Shown here: positions 42,104-53,600 of the stretch, piece by piece
Numbering within the stretch: the stretch's first letter is position 1
Layout: each line of letters begins with the position of its first letter
NCBI GenBank assembly: GCA_907163375.1
Contig: CAJQUW010016158.1
Span: forward strand, 1-64,000
DNA from: Prostheceraeus crozeri
Taxonomy: Eukaryota > Platyhelminthes > Polycladida > Euryleptidae
Direction of reading: 5' to 3'
DNA: 64,000 nt
Program-made: the position numbers and the translations under genes
Notes under the pieces: model-generated
Databases searched by the model: none
Told to the model about the DNA's origin: nothing
The model's input: the letters and a program-made list of their open reading frames with translations, nothing else

Positions 42104-42498
42104 GGAACGGTCATGATTTTAAGGGTGAAAATTGTAATTCTCAAATTTGAGATTCTTAACTTTTATGATTTTCGGTGTCCTGGAACGGTCATGATTTGAG
42201 CGAGAAAATTGTAATTCTCAAATTTGAGATTTTGAAAAATTTGAAAATTGGGTATTTTTAAAAACGCCCAAATTTATGAATTTAGGTCTTCATAACCTGA
42301 AAAATGACCAAAATTCATGAATTTAGACCATTTAAAAAGTACCATTTTTTGAAAAATCGGTATCTTTAAAAACGACTAAATTCATGTATTTAGGTCTTAA
42401 AAACCTGAAAACGGTCTAAATTCATGAATTTATGTCGTTTTTAAAGATACCATTTTTTGAATTTTATGGTGTCCTGGAACGGTCTTTTGCCCATTACT
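42104..42498. repeat. Right terminal inverted repeat of Polinton B
   Basis: Inverted copy of the left repeat, ending GCCCATTACT. Against the left copy I count about four differences in 395 bases, with no insert. The next 60 bases inward carry a third GGTGTCC/TTTTATGATTTT word that is not matched on the left. Confidence 0.93.
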
Positions 42499-42504
42499 TT
42501 TATA
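42499..42504. repeat. Target site duplication of Polinton B, right copy
   Basis: TTTATA, identical to the six bases at 22,082-22,087. Confidence 0.92.
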
Positions 42505-45500
42505 CGCGGTAACATTGGCAGGCCTCACAGCAACTAAGCATGCAAAAATAAGAGGATAAACTAGGTCTTGTAAAATGGGCAGAAACAGGACAGTGAAGCA
42601 ATTCTTCGAATAATTTGTTTGTTTCTGACTTCTTTCCTGAAGTTTTGCTGTTTTCTCGTAATGAACTGAAGTTTAAAAGAAATACTAAGATTTCACTGAA
42701 TTTTAATCAAGCGGCGTCGCCATGCGATTCTACAAGATTTCTGTATTCGATTAATGGTAAATAAATTTCGAATTCTTCAACCGAAGAAACAGCACTCAAC
42801 TAGTATTTAAGGCAGGGAGAAGACAATTCATTAGCATATATGTTGATATATTACTTTCTAAGTTGAAATAATTACTGAAAAATATTTATTAAAATAGGCC
42901 TGACAGTCTAATCAAAAATATGTTTGACGAAAATAGGAAAATAGAAAAACAGTCTCAAAAAAACTTTGCTTCTCAAAACGTACTGAAAAATTCAACAACC
43001 ATAGAAAAAACCCTACCCCCACCCTTCTGTTTCATAACGTTCTTGGACGAATACCGAGACCTAATAACGTTCATGCCAAATTTCCGGAAGAATCTCACCC
43101 ATGAATGTGGCACACAGGGTGGCGGCCAGATTTCAAGCTTCAAATTTCCGGGCGATTCACGGGTTCTTTTACCGAATTTACACATCTTGACCATTTGCAT
43201 TCCAATTACATCTCTCAAGAATTATCCGGACATTTCTTTAAGCTATTTTTATCACAACATTTGAAACATTTCCTGTTTGAATTTTGCCACTAAATTTTGA
43301 CGAGTTAGATAATGAACGATATTTGACTTCACCGCACTCAGTTATCAAATTTTTTTGAATTATGTGACCGCTGGTCCGTAAGTTTATAATCATGCGCTTT
43401 TCCTCATTGGCCTGCACTCAATGAAGAAGTCCTTGGGATCTGAATAATTTCATATCGAGAGAAAATGTAGATCGTGAACTTTCCAAAGATAAAAATTCTT
43501 CATTTTCATCATCTGATTCATAAAATTCTAGAAAGCTGTATTTAGACGATTAATCAGACTGAAATGTTCAAACACGTTAAGTTGAAGTAACAAATGACAT
43601 GGTATCAAATCATGGTATCAAAATGTGCATGCTAATACAATGGCACGATCCTATAAAGAAGTACCGACATGAGAAGCCAGGAAACTGCCACACTGGACGA
43701 AAACCGTAGACGCCACCTGTGCGGTTCTCAAGACAGAATTGAATAGGACCGACGTTCTCCCGCGTGTCGTAAAAGGCACTGTAAATGGCGAATCAAAGGG
43801 ACCTTTTACCACTGCAGCTCTGGTGTTGGCAGTCTGATAACTTTTTTCTCATTGCCATTCATCGGTGGCTATACTAAGTTGATATTGCGGGGGGATCCTG
43901 ACAACCGAATCTCAGATGTTGGGATATGCATCAAAGCTTTCAGAGCTTCATCCCCTGTGGCATATTATGAATTCTCCCTTTCCAAAGTCCCCTCAGCGAT
44001 TGCCGCCGCCCCTCGACGGTGAGGGTTCGGGCGGACCATCGGGGATGCTAACTACCCCGGTCAATCCTGTTCACCCTTGGCATGGTAGCACTCCGGTGGT
44101 ATCGGAGTGGCCATATCCTCACCAGCAGTGGGCATATATTTGCTTACTGGGTCTGTCGCTTTGTATTGCCTTGATACGAAGCCTCCTATCCACTGGACGG
44201 AGCCGGGTAAAACAACAACATTCGTCAGAAGTACTCCAACTTATCATCCTTTTTGTATCCTATTCTGTATACTTTCGCAGAAACAAAGGACACATGGCAA
44301 CCGTCTGTCATAAAATTTGTGTCTGATGTTTCCAGCAAAGTCAGATATAATGCTAGAGAATGAAGATCTTGATCTTTCTTGATTCAAATGGTAGCGATGG
44401 CGGTTCAAATTGACTATAGGTAAAAATTGTATGGAAAAAGTTATAAAAATAAAATTCATCAGTTGATGAAAATGAATTGCTTTTTGATCATTAGCGAGTA
44501 CAAAAACTGAATCTTTCTATCACTGTAATGCAGATCTCATAAGTAGTTCATGTCTACAAGCCACTGAATAAGGACCTGATTAACTGTGCTTGATTCAAAA
44601 AATAGCTAAGCAGCTAAATGTGCGATTAAATGTGTAGACCTACTTAAGTTTAATCAAAGAACTTTTATGGCTCTGATTACTTTCAAAACAATAGGCATAG
44701 TACCGGTAATGTCATCAAATTTTTAATAGGCCTTCAGCTAATTCAGTACTCTTGAAAGATTTTATTTGACCGTCGATTAGTATTTCGGTGTACTTTGTTA
44801 AGAAACACATGTGTGCATATCGCCGTTAAACACATGTATCCAGGTATTTAATGGCTGGGCCTTTTTTGCGCATATGGTATGAGCTAGCAAAGTATGCTTG
44901 ATTAGTTACTTAGAACGGTATCTATTGATATATTTCCCGCGTTTCTGGTATTGTAGGGACCGCATCAGAGAGCAAAATCTTTACCACTGGAAGAAGCTCC
45001 GGATGGTTCCATAAACTAGCGACCCCGACATTTGGAAGCAGTGGTCTATACATAAGCCCCGTTGATTAGGTGGCCTTCTTGTCATGATTTACTGTCTGGC
45101 TTCGAACTCATGACTTAGCTTAGTCACTGACTTCCATTCGAAATTCCAACGAAAACTCTGATGCACTTTAATTTAGTGAAATAGTGGGCTTAAAAACAGC
45201 CATATTAATAACTGTTGAAATCCAAGAAATTCTGCTCATTGAACTTAGTGGTGAGTAGTCACAAAATGGCATTGCCGGGCTATTTAAGAGCCACCTAATT
45301 GGCTATTTCACTAAAATTTAAGGGCGATTCCCGGGACGCAACAAAATTCCCGCATTCGGCCGCCACCCTGGGTACAGTTATCTTATTAGAGTAAGAACTG
45401 CTACTTAGGCCTACTCATATGGCGGGCATCTGAGATGTCTTAATGCAGTGAAATAACAATTGAAAAGATAATCAGTTTTAAATAATCTGGGAGTACATCA

Positions 45501-47290
45501 TGCAAATATATTACCAACTGAGCAATTTTAGTGGGTATTTTATATTTTAGGTAGCAATTTTCGTCCAATTCCGTTCAAACATGGACGAATGACAGGGTGG
45601 TTTCACTTATTTTCCGTCCAAGATTTTATCAAATTTGTAAAAATTTACCTTCTAATTGTTAATTAATAAACAAGCAGCTTCATGCACTTATTATCACCAA
45701 AACTACCGTACGTAGAGGTGGTGTCTAGAATTACAGTCAAGTGATCTTCGATTGATTTTCATCGGTTATCGTAACTTTCGAGAATTTGCCACCGAAAAAT
45801 ATATAGGTGAGTGAAATTTTTCCATGAATCCTAGAATTCGGCTAAACTAGTGTAGTGTTGGCATGAGTGCCCAACTCCTTGATTATCTGCGGGTACAAGA
45901 AGTTTTGACATCGAGGTATTTGCCTGAATGGCAGATCCAAAAACCTGAAATTGAATTTTTCGGTTGAATAGTGAAATGCATTCGAGAGGAGCGAAGGAGG
46001 GTGTATACACAGTCAACACAAAATTGTACAAGAAACTAACAGTAGGAGAGATGAGAAGAATACCGGAATCCTGACTTGTAGAAAATCGTGCTCAGTAGAT
46101 CTATGTTCTTTACATTTGACAAATTTCTGAAGAATTTGGGATGAAATTGAAATTATCAAAAAGCGATCAATTGCAGTATTTTACAAATGAGTAAATGTTC
46201 GATAGGATATCAAGAACCAACTGTGTGCTTAGAAATAGCATAGAAACACGTGAACTGAGGATGCAAATTATGTCTGTTATGCGGTTGACTAGGCTATATA
46301 GACGTCTAAAGTCCGCATCATTAATTGGCAAGACTCACTTTTCGGAAGACAAGTGGGCTACATCATGAGGAACTATCACCATCTACAGGATCCGTAATTT
46401 GCTCAACTTGTTAGTAGCCTGTCGATGTACATGTCGTCTATACTGCCTCTCAATTATTTACTTGATTATTTGTAGAAATAGAAAATAATTACCTAAAACA
46501 CTAAACACAAAAATTAAGGCCCACATATAATTTGAATCACGTCAAGAAAGAAAGCACCATTGAAAAGACAAGAAATGAAAGGCAGTGATGGCTGCTACAT
46601 CGGCTGAGTCGGTCCAATTTCGTTCTCGTGAATGATTTCATCAACTAATCACCAACCTTTACTTAAATTTTCAGCAATAACCCTATGACTTAACCCATTG
46701 TAGCAAAGCACGTGGATTTATTAAACAACTAAATCATAACTCTTAGAAAACCTTGTCAAAAATAATTCTCGCACGAAATTAACACCAGTAACGCCACAAA
46801 CGTTCCAAATGATAACTAGGTTGATAATTCAAATGCCTGAACCAAAAAGAAATCGTGCCCTCGCAAAACACTGGAGATAACTGCAAATAGACCCCTGTTT
46901 TCACTCAAAACTTGTTAACGATTTTTATAGTTCTGACTTGAACGACAACTAATCAGTTATGCGCCAAATTATTTCTCGCGTTATTTGTGAAAAGAAAAAC
47001 CGCGAGATCGTGATTCCCGTGAAACCCATTCGGAGCAGTTTGCAAAAAAGCAGTATTGTCCCTATACTCGTAATGCTTTTTTGCCAGTCTAATTATGTAG
47101 GCAACGAGAGAGGTGCCACGATAATTGAATTATGTCCAATCTAGCTCCATATAAACAAGTAGTGTTAAATATCTTTGATCTGTATACAGTGAAAACTTTT
47201 ACATCAAAAGATTTAGTTTTTTGCCGAGATAACGTTCCCGCGGTCCAAAAATTTATTTGAACAGTTTTAAGAAAGTCAAAATTTTGCCAA
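42505..47290. other. Unassigned DNA between Polinton B and the pogo-type element
   Basis: I found no gene. Two places share an inverted CAGGGTGGCGGCC word with nearby GGGCGATTC (about 43,118-43,155 and 45,325-45,371), which may be ends of an unnamed repeat. A GC-richer block at 43,690-44,220 may be a retroelement UTR but has no diagnostic motif. A B-box-like GGCTTCGAACTC near 45,110 hints at a SINE but the A box is unclear. Confidence 0.4.
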
Positions 47291-47716
47291 TTTATATACA
47301 GTAGAATTCGCATATATCGGCGCATCAAGGGACAGACGAAAACCGCCGATATATGCGAACTCCCTGAATTTTGAAGTTTTGTGAAATCTACACGAGCTCC
47401 GAGATCATGCCATGCATCATACAATGTATATACGTGTATTGACTCATGAATTATTGCGTTGCTATACTTAAATACATGTACATATTGACTTATTGTCCAA
47501 CATGTACAGTACATGTACATGCAATTGTGTCGATGTGATCAATAGATATCTAAAAATTGTGCCTTTCTGAACTGATGCTTGCAACGTAAGTATCACAAAC
47601 TGGATATCACTATGTTTGTCAAAAACTGAATATGCTTTTTGAATCAAGAAGATTGAAACTTCTTCATGCCTACATGCTTACCTGCTATCTGAAGCACAAA
47701 ACAAAGAAGAGTATGC

Positions 47717-47812
47717 ATAAATCAAGACGCTGCTAAGAGTCACGTGCAGGCGAAGCCAGCCAATCTAAGTCAATCAAGACGCTGCTAAGAGTCACGTGCA
47801 GGCGAAACCATA
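47717..47812. repeat. Tandem 56-bp duplication at the Penelope 5' edge
   Basis: Two copies of an AATCAAGACGCTGCTAAGAG then TCACGTGCAGGCGAA block, 56 bases apart, lie just upstream of the Penelope coding region. It may be a target duplication or the start of the element. Confidence 0.75.
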
Positions 47813-47815
47813 AAG

Positions 47816-49005
47816 ATGGATGGGGTGGCGAGCCGCTTTCTGTCTAGAGCGAGGACATGCATCGAACTCAACAATGTTTTCCATTTTTTTTATGTGTTTA
47901 GTAATGATCCCAAAAATGATCCCAATATCTTTGAAAACATACTGAATGTCTTTAATTCTATTCATTCTGACATACAATTTACCATTGAAATTCCAAAGGA
48001 CGGAAAACTTAACTTTTTAGATTTAACTCTATCGATATCCGATACCATTGAATTTGAAGTTTTTAAAAAGACAACTCACTCTGGCATTACGTTAGATAAA
48101 CGGAGTTGGATCTCTCAGTCTGTAAAAACCAACTTTGTGAATAATGCATTCAAATATATAAAGGATAGATGTTCCAATAATAATGCTTTTCATAAGCATA
48201 TGAATTCTACCATTCGCAATTTAAAAGATAATAATTACTCCTACTCTGACTTGAAAAACAAAACATTTTTGAACACGAGATTTCGTACTAATACTTCAGA
48301 ACAAAACAATGTAATTTCCATGTCGACTTTATTAATGACAGTAACCTGCGAAAATTAAGAAAACTTACTAACGAATACCAATTACCAATTAAAATTATTC
48401 CTAAGCCTGGAAAACAATTAAAACACAATTTGAATACTTTCAATAAAAACATCAATGATTGTTCTTGCAATATTTGTAAGTCGAATCCCCACATCAACAA
48501 TTGTTACATTAAACACGTCGTCTATAAATTCACTTGCAATATCTGCGGTGAATTTTACATTGGTTCTACCAATCGTCCGCTCAATAATCGTTTTAAAGAA
48601 CATCAATACAGTATTAAGAGTAAAGACAACAAAAGTGCCCTATCTGATCATGTTCGCTTGGTCCATTCTGAATATGACAATGCCACTATTGATATGCTTA
48701 GAATTGAAATCATTGATCAACAGCTTAATCCTTTGAGAACTAGAGTGTCCGAAGCAGAATACATTAGAAGACTTCAACCAAAAATCAATCGCAAACATGA
48801 GCGAGTCACATGAACGTTCGTTCGCGGATGCATATTTAAGCCATTCTTTTGTTGGCCGGCCGTTCCCCAGATGAAGAGTGTGGTCACTCGAAACGTCGGG
48901 CGTGTAAAAATTTTTATTTTTTATTACTAAATCGTCTATGGCAAAAATACAAGTGGGTGAAGAAGAAAAATGTGTTTTACTAAACATATAAAAAAAATGG
49001 AAAAC
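47816..49005 (+). mobile_element. 5'-truncated Penelope-like element with GIY-YIG nuclease
   Basis: The coding part starts inside the reverse transcriptase C-terminal region (KLNFLDLTLSI, then FKKTTHSGITLDKRSW, in 47,816-48,358), followed by a linker with CNICKSNPHINNC and a GIY-YIG endonuclease (YKFTCNICGEFYIGSTNRPL, then RFKEH, in 48,430-48,813). Penelope-like elements combine exactly these two domains. The two open segments are in different frames, and the finger/palm part of the reverse transcriptase is missing. The 3' end has a hammerhead-like core. About 30 bases near 47,875 (GTTTTCCATTTTTTTTAT) recur inverted near 48,990, forming short inverted ends. Confidence 0.88.
48866..48900 (+). 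ncRNA. Hammerhead-ribozyme-like core in the Penelope 3' end
   Basis: CAGATGA, then a perfect GAGTG/TGGT/CACTC stem II, then GAAAC. This matches the hammerhead core CUGAUGA-stem II-GAAA except for one base in the first box. Penelope-like elements are known to carry hammerhead motifs. Stems I and III are not clear, so activity is doubtful. Confidence 0.5.
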
Positions 49006-49579
49006 GTCCACCCGTACGCTGCCATCAATTTAACAATGTTTTCGACGGTAGCTTGTGCTCCTTTGATGACGCAACAGTCACTAAGTCAGGTCTGACAATA
49101 GCATCGTAGGTGAAGGCGTTAACAATGCAATCATCACGTCCAATGAAAGACTAATTATGTGAGAATTATCAGTGAGATACAGTGGCAAGCCTACTTATCT
49201 TTCCTCGGCTGCTAGATTCTACAATTTTGATCATACCCCCAAACATGATCGAGATGAATTGCAGAAGATCTAAATTTTCACATGCCACTAGAATAGTTAG
49301 AATCGGATAGTCCTAACAGAATCTGCAGCCATCCGCGTCCACATATACTGTCATTCTAGTGACTCTTCTAGGCAAAACACATGGCTTGAGGATTTCCAGG
49401 AAATCCGCCGTTATAAACGAATTTTTTTCTGTCAGGGACAGCGAAAATGCGCCGATATAGGCGAATCGCCGAAGCCGATATAAGCGAACTCGATTATATG
49501 GAAAAGATAGGAAATTCTGCCGGGACAAAAAGAAACCGCCGATATAGCCGAAGCCGATATATGCGAATTCTACTGTACT

Positions 49580-50347
49580 ATCGAGATGACGTCCCAATAT
49601 GAGTAGTATGAGACATGTTGGATACCAACAGGAATGAATATTTCCTAACAGGCATCGTAACTAAGCGGAAATAAAGCTGATTGTCAATGGAATTTCATGA
49701 TCCGCATTATAATGGAAGTCTTCATGAAAAAGTCGCGATATCATTCGTGCTTTCTTGGCTGACATTTCGTTTTAAATTCAATTTTCATCGGAATGCTTTT
49801 ATGATTCACTAATTATGTTTCATTTCATGAATCTGAATAGTGATGTATATCCATTTACATCTTTCAAAGTTAATTGAAATCATTGTCCCTGATTATGTGA
49901 TTTGCTCTGCAAGTGGCAGGTTGCCTGTGATATGATCATGCTTAAGAAAATACTCTTGAGGTTGAGCACGAAGGTAATAGGAACTCATCGAATTGCTAAT
50001 TAAATTCAAACATTAAATCTCCAAAGCTGTCATGACACTGACAATCTGTAAAATAACATAATTCCTTCCGCATTACAATCGTGATTATTCAATTCCGTGG
50101 TAATTTCTTCAGAACTGCAAAAATGTGCATATCATACATTTGGCAACAATTAGCCGACCAACCTATATCCCCTCGAGTTCATCCAATAAAATCGAAAGTG
50201 TATGCACATTGGGGATTTAATAAATGCGGAGTTACCACTCTAACTAATATGCTTATTCCATGTACGTAAATTTGGGCAAGCTAAAGCTAAGTATAATTTC
50301 GTCAATGGAAGTATAACATCGCTAATTGTGGAAAATTTATCACTAGT
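49580..50347. other. Unassigned spacer
   Basis: No gene or repeat that I can recognise lies here between the pogo-type element and the hAT relic. Confidence 0.5.
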
Positions 50348-50605
50348 TCACTCACTGCCACTATCAGAATTTGTCTTCAAAAGCATTAACATTTCCACAG
50401 TTTCACCATCAAGGCTTCTTCGTTTGTCACTCACGATGTAAACTGCACAAGAAAAGTGCCTCTCACTTTCCGCCGATGATGCTTGAATCACGAAGACTTG
50501 TCCCGATTTTTGATTCATCGTAGGAAACGTTTTGGAATTCTCCTTCCTAACATCCAATGGGTTTTCATATATTAATGTGACTGCCATAGCTTTGTAATCC
50601 TTCAT
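50348..50605 (-). pseudogene. hAT transposase C-terminal dimerisation domain
   Basis: The minus-strand frame reads VFVIQASSAESERHFSCAVY then IVSDKRRSLDGETVEMLMLL, the classic hAT C-terminal domain (PASSAxSERxFS...R..L....VExLxxL) through which hAT transposases dimerise. About 85 residues remain. The upstream part of the gene is the tandem array at 50,586-55,161. It is a dead copy. Confidence 0.9.
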
Positions 50606-53600
50606 CTCATCTTGTATTGTACGGTCATGTCTTTCAGACTAATCTGCAACATCGACATGTCATCACAAAATCCAGTTGATTTACTGTAATTGTTAATTGT
50701 TGGTCTTCGTTTCTTGAGAGGAGGAAGTCAGCGATAGGCAAGTTAGAGGCTAGCTTCATGATGCCAGATATCTTCCCGCACACTTGTAGACCACATTTTG
50801 GTAGTCGAAGGTGAACATCGTGAGCATCGATAGAGATTTTAGATTCGGATGCAGTTGGAATATAGCTATCAAATGATTGTCGTTGTGGATGTCCAATACT
50901 TCTTTTCCATAGAATTCCACAGATACTTTTCGAGTAAGCGCAGACAAGGTGTGCTGTCAGGAACGTCTTTGCAGTATCTTTCTACCTTGTAGTAGGCTAC
51001 GTCAGCTACGATGACTACATGTATATGGAGAGCTGAACGCTTTGATATTTCCAATTCTCGAAATATTTCACGCAGTGAAGAAATCCATTCTTGCACTGTC
51101 GTTATTAGTTTCTGTTACGTGGTATTCTGTGCTGCAAACCTCGTGTTGGCAATTGTTATAGCTTTGTAATCCTTCATCTCATCTTGTATTGTACGGTCAT
51201 GTCTTTCAGACTAATCTGCAACATCGACATGTCATCACAAAATCCAGTTGATTTACTGTAATTGTTAATTGTTGGTCTTCGTTTCTTGAGAGGAGGAAGT
51301 CAGCGATAGGCAAGTTAGAGGCTAGCTTCATGATGCCAGATATCTTCCCGCACACTTGTAGACCACATTTTGGTAGTCGAAGGTGAACATCGTGAGCATC
51401 GATAGAGATTTTAGATTCGGATGCAGTTGGAATATAGCTATCAAATGATTGTCGTTGTGGATGTCCAATACTTCTTTTCCATAGAATTCCACAGATACTT
51501 TTCGAGTAAGCGCAGACAAGGTGTGCTGTCAGGAACGTCTTTGCAGTATCTTTCTACCTTGTAGTAGGCTACGTCCGCTACGATGACTACATGTATATGG
51601 AGAGCTGAACGCTTTGATATTTCCAATTCTCGAAATATTTCACGCAGTGAAGAAATCCATTCTTGCACTGTCGTTATTAGTTTCTGTTACGTGGTATTCT
51701 GTGCTGCAAACCTCGTGTTGGCAATTGTCATAGCTTTGTAATCCTTCATCTCATCTTGTATTGTACGGTCATGTCTTTCAGACTAATCTGCAACATCGAC
51801 ATGTTATCACAAAATCCAGTTGATTTACTGTAATTGTTAATTGTTGGTCTTCGTTTCTTGAGAGGAGGAAGTCAGCGATAGGCAAGTTAGAGGCTAGCTT
51901 CATGATGCCAGATATCTTCCCGCACACTTGTAGACCACATTTTGGTAGTCGAAGGTGAACATCGTGAGCATCGATAGAGATTTTAGATTCGGATGCAGTT
52001 GGAATATAGCTATCAAATGATTGTCGTTGTGGATGTCCAATACTTCTTTTCCATAGAATTCCACAGATACTTTTCGAGTAAGCGCAGACAAGGTGTGCTG
52101 TCAGGAACGTCTTTGCAGTATCTTTCTACCTTGTAGTAGGCTACGTCAGCTACGATGACTACATGTATATGGAGAGCTGAACGCTTTGATATTTCCAATT
52201 CTCGAAATATTTCACGCAGTGAAGAAATCCATTCTTGCACTGTCGTTATTAGTTTCTGTTACGTGGTATTCTGTGCTGCAAACCTCGTGTTGGCAATTGT
52301 TATAGCTTTGTAATCCTTCATCTCATCTTGTATTGTACGGTCATGTCTTTCAGACTAATCTGCAACATCGACATGTCATCACAAAATCCAGTTGATTTAC
52401 TGTAATTGTTAATTGTTGGTCTTCGTTTCTTGAGAGGAGGAAGTCAGCGATAGGCAAGTTAGAGGCTAGCTTCATGATGCCAGATATCTTCCCGCACACT
52501 TGTAGACCACATTTTGGTAGTCGAAGGTGAACATCGTGAGCATCGATAGAGATTTTAGATTCGGATGCAGTTGGAATATAGCTATCAAATGATTGTCGTT
52601 GTGGATGTCCAATACTTCTTTTCCATAGAATTCCACAGATACTTTTCGAGTAAGCGCAGACAAGGTGTGCTGTCAGGAACGTCTTTGCAGTATCTTTCTA
52701 CCTTGTAGTAGGCTACGTCCGCTACGATGACTACATGTATATGGAGAGCTGAACGCTTTGATATTTCCAATTCTCGAAATATTTCACGCAGTGAAGAAAT
52801 CCATTCTTGCACTGTCGTTATTAGTTTCTGTTACGTGGTATTCTGTGCTGCAAACCTCGTGTTGGCAATTGTCATAGCTTTGTAATCCTTCATCTCATCT
52901 TGTATTGTACGGTCATGTCTTTCAGACTAATCTGCAACATCGACATGTCATCACAAAATCCAGTTGATTTACTGTAATTGTTAATTGTTGGTCTTCGTTT
53001 CTTGAGAGGAGGAAGTCAGCGATAGGCAAGTTAGAGGCTAGCTTCATGATGCCAGATATCTTCCCGCACACTTGTAGACCACATTTTGGTAGTCGAAGGT
53101 GAACATCGTGAGCATCGATAGAGATTTTAGATTCGGATGCAGTTGGAATATAGCTATCAAATGATTGTCGTTGTGGATGTCCAATACTTCTTTTCCATAG
53201 AATTCCACAGATACTTTTCGAGTAAGCGCAGACAAGGTGTGCTGTCAGGAACGTCTTTGCAGTATCTTTCTACCTTGTAGTAGGCTACGTCCGCTACGAT
53301 GACTACATGTATATGGAGAGCTGAACGCTTTGATATTTCCAATTCTCGAAATATTTCACGCAGTGAAGAAATCCATTCTTGCACTGTCGTTATTAGTTTC
53401 TGTTACGTGGTATTCTGTGCTGCAAACCTCGTGTTGGCAATTGTCATAGCTTTGTAATCCTTCATCTCATCTTGTATTGTACGGTCATGTCTTTCAGACT
53501 AATCTGCAACATCGACATGTCATCACAAAATCCAGTTGATTTACTGTAATTGTTAATTGTTGGTCTTCGTTTCTTGAGAGGAGGAAGTCAGCGATAGGCA

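Larger units (their letters stand above)
22088..42498. mobile_element. Polinton/Maverick B (complete length, lightly broken)
   Basis: A full-length Polinton of 20.4 kb, or about 19.0 kb without its piggyBac insert and less without the LINE. It has AG/CT termini, inverted repeats of about 396 bp that differ at only a few bases, and a matching 6-bp target duplication. Left to right it carries a left arm with insertions, PLA2-integrase, a small membrane-active protein, major capsid protein, a second small structural protein and a fibre-like coiled-coil protein on the minus strand, a clamp-like protein and DNA polymerase B on the plus strand, then packaging ATPase, penton-like protein and two unknown proteins on the minus strand. 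Most genes are open and I judge about five disruptions besides insertions. The near-identical ends mean it is young. It is very AT-rich, unlike its flanks. Confidence 0.95.
47299..49575. mobile_element. pogo/Tigger-type inverted-repeat element with nested insert
   Basis: A 2.3-kb unit with inverted ends CAGTAGAATTCGCATATATC, both flanked by TA. The CAGT start and TA target fit the pogo/Tigger branch of Tc1/mariner. Subterminal copies of CCGATATATGCGAA occur inside both ends. I see no transposase, so it is a non-autonomous copy. A Penelope-like element fills the middle, so the original unit was roughly 1.1 kb. Confidence 0.75.

Noticed and set aside
43690-44330. A 136-codon frame in a GC-richer block
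   Set aside because: No recognisable domain, promoter or splice support; it may be a retroelement UTR.
44990-45130. tRNA-derived SINE
   Set aside because: A B-box-like word is present but I could not find a convincing A box or tail.
49313-49597. 94-codon minus-strand frame
   Set aside because: It reads through the repeated CCGATATA ends of the pogo-type element.
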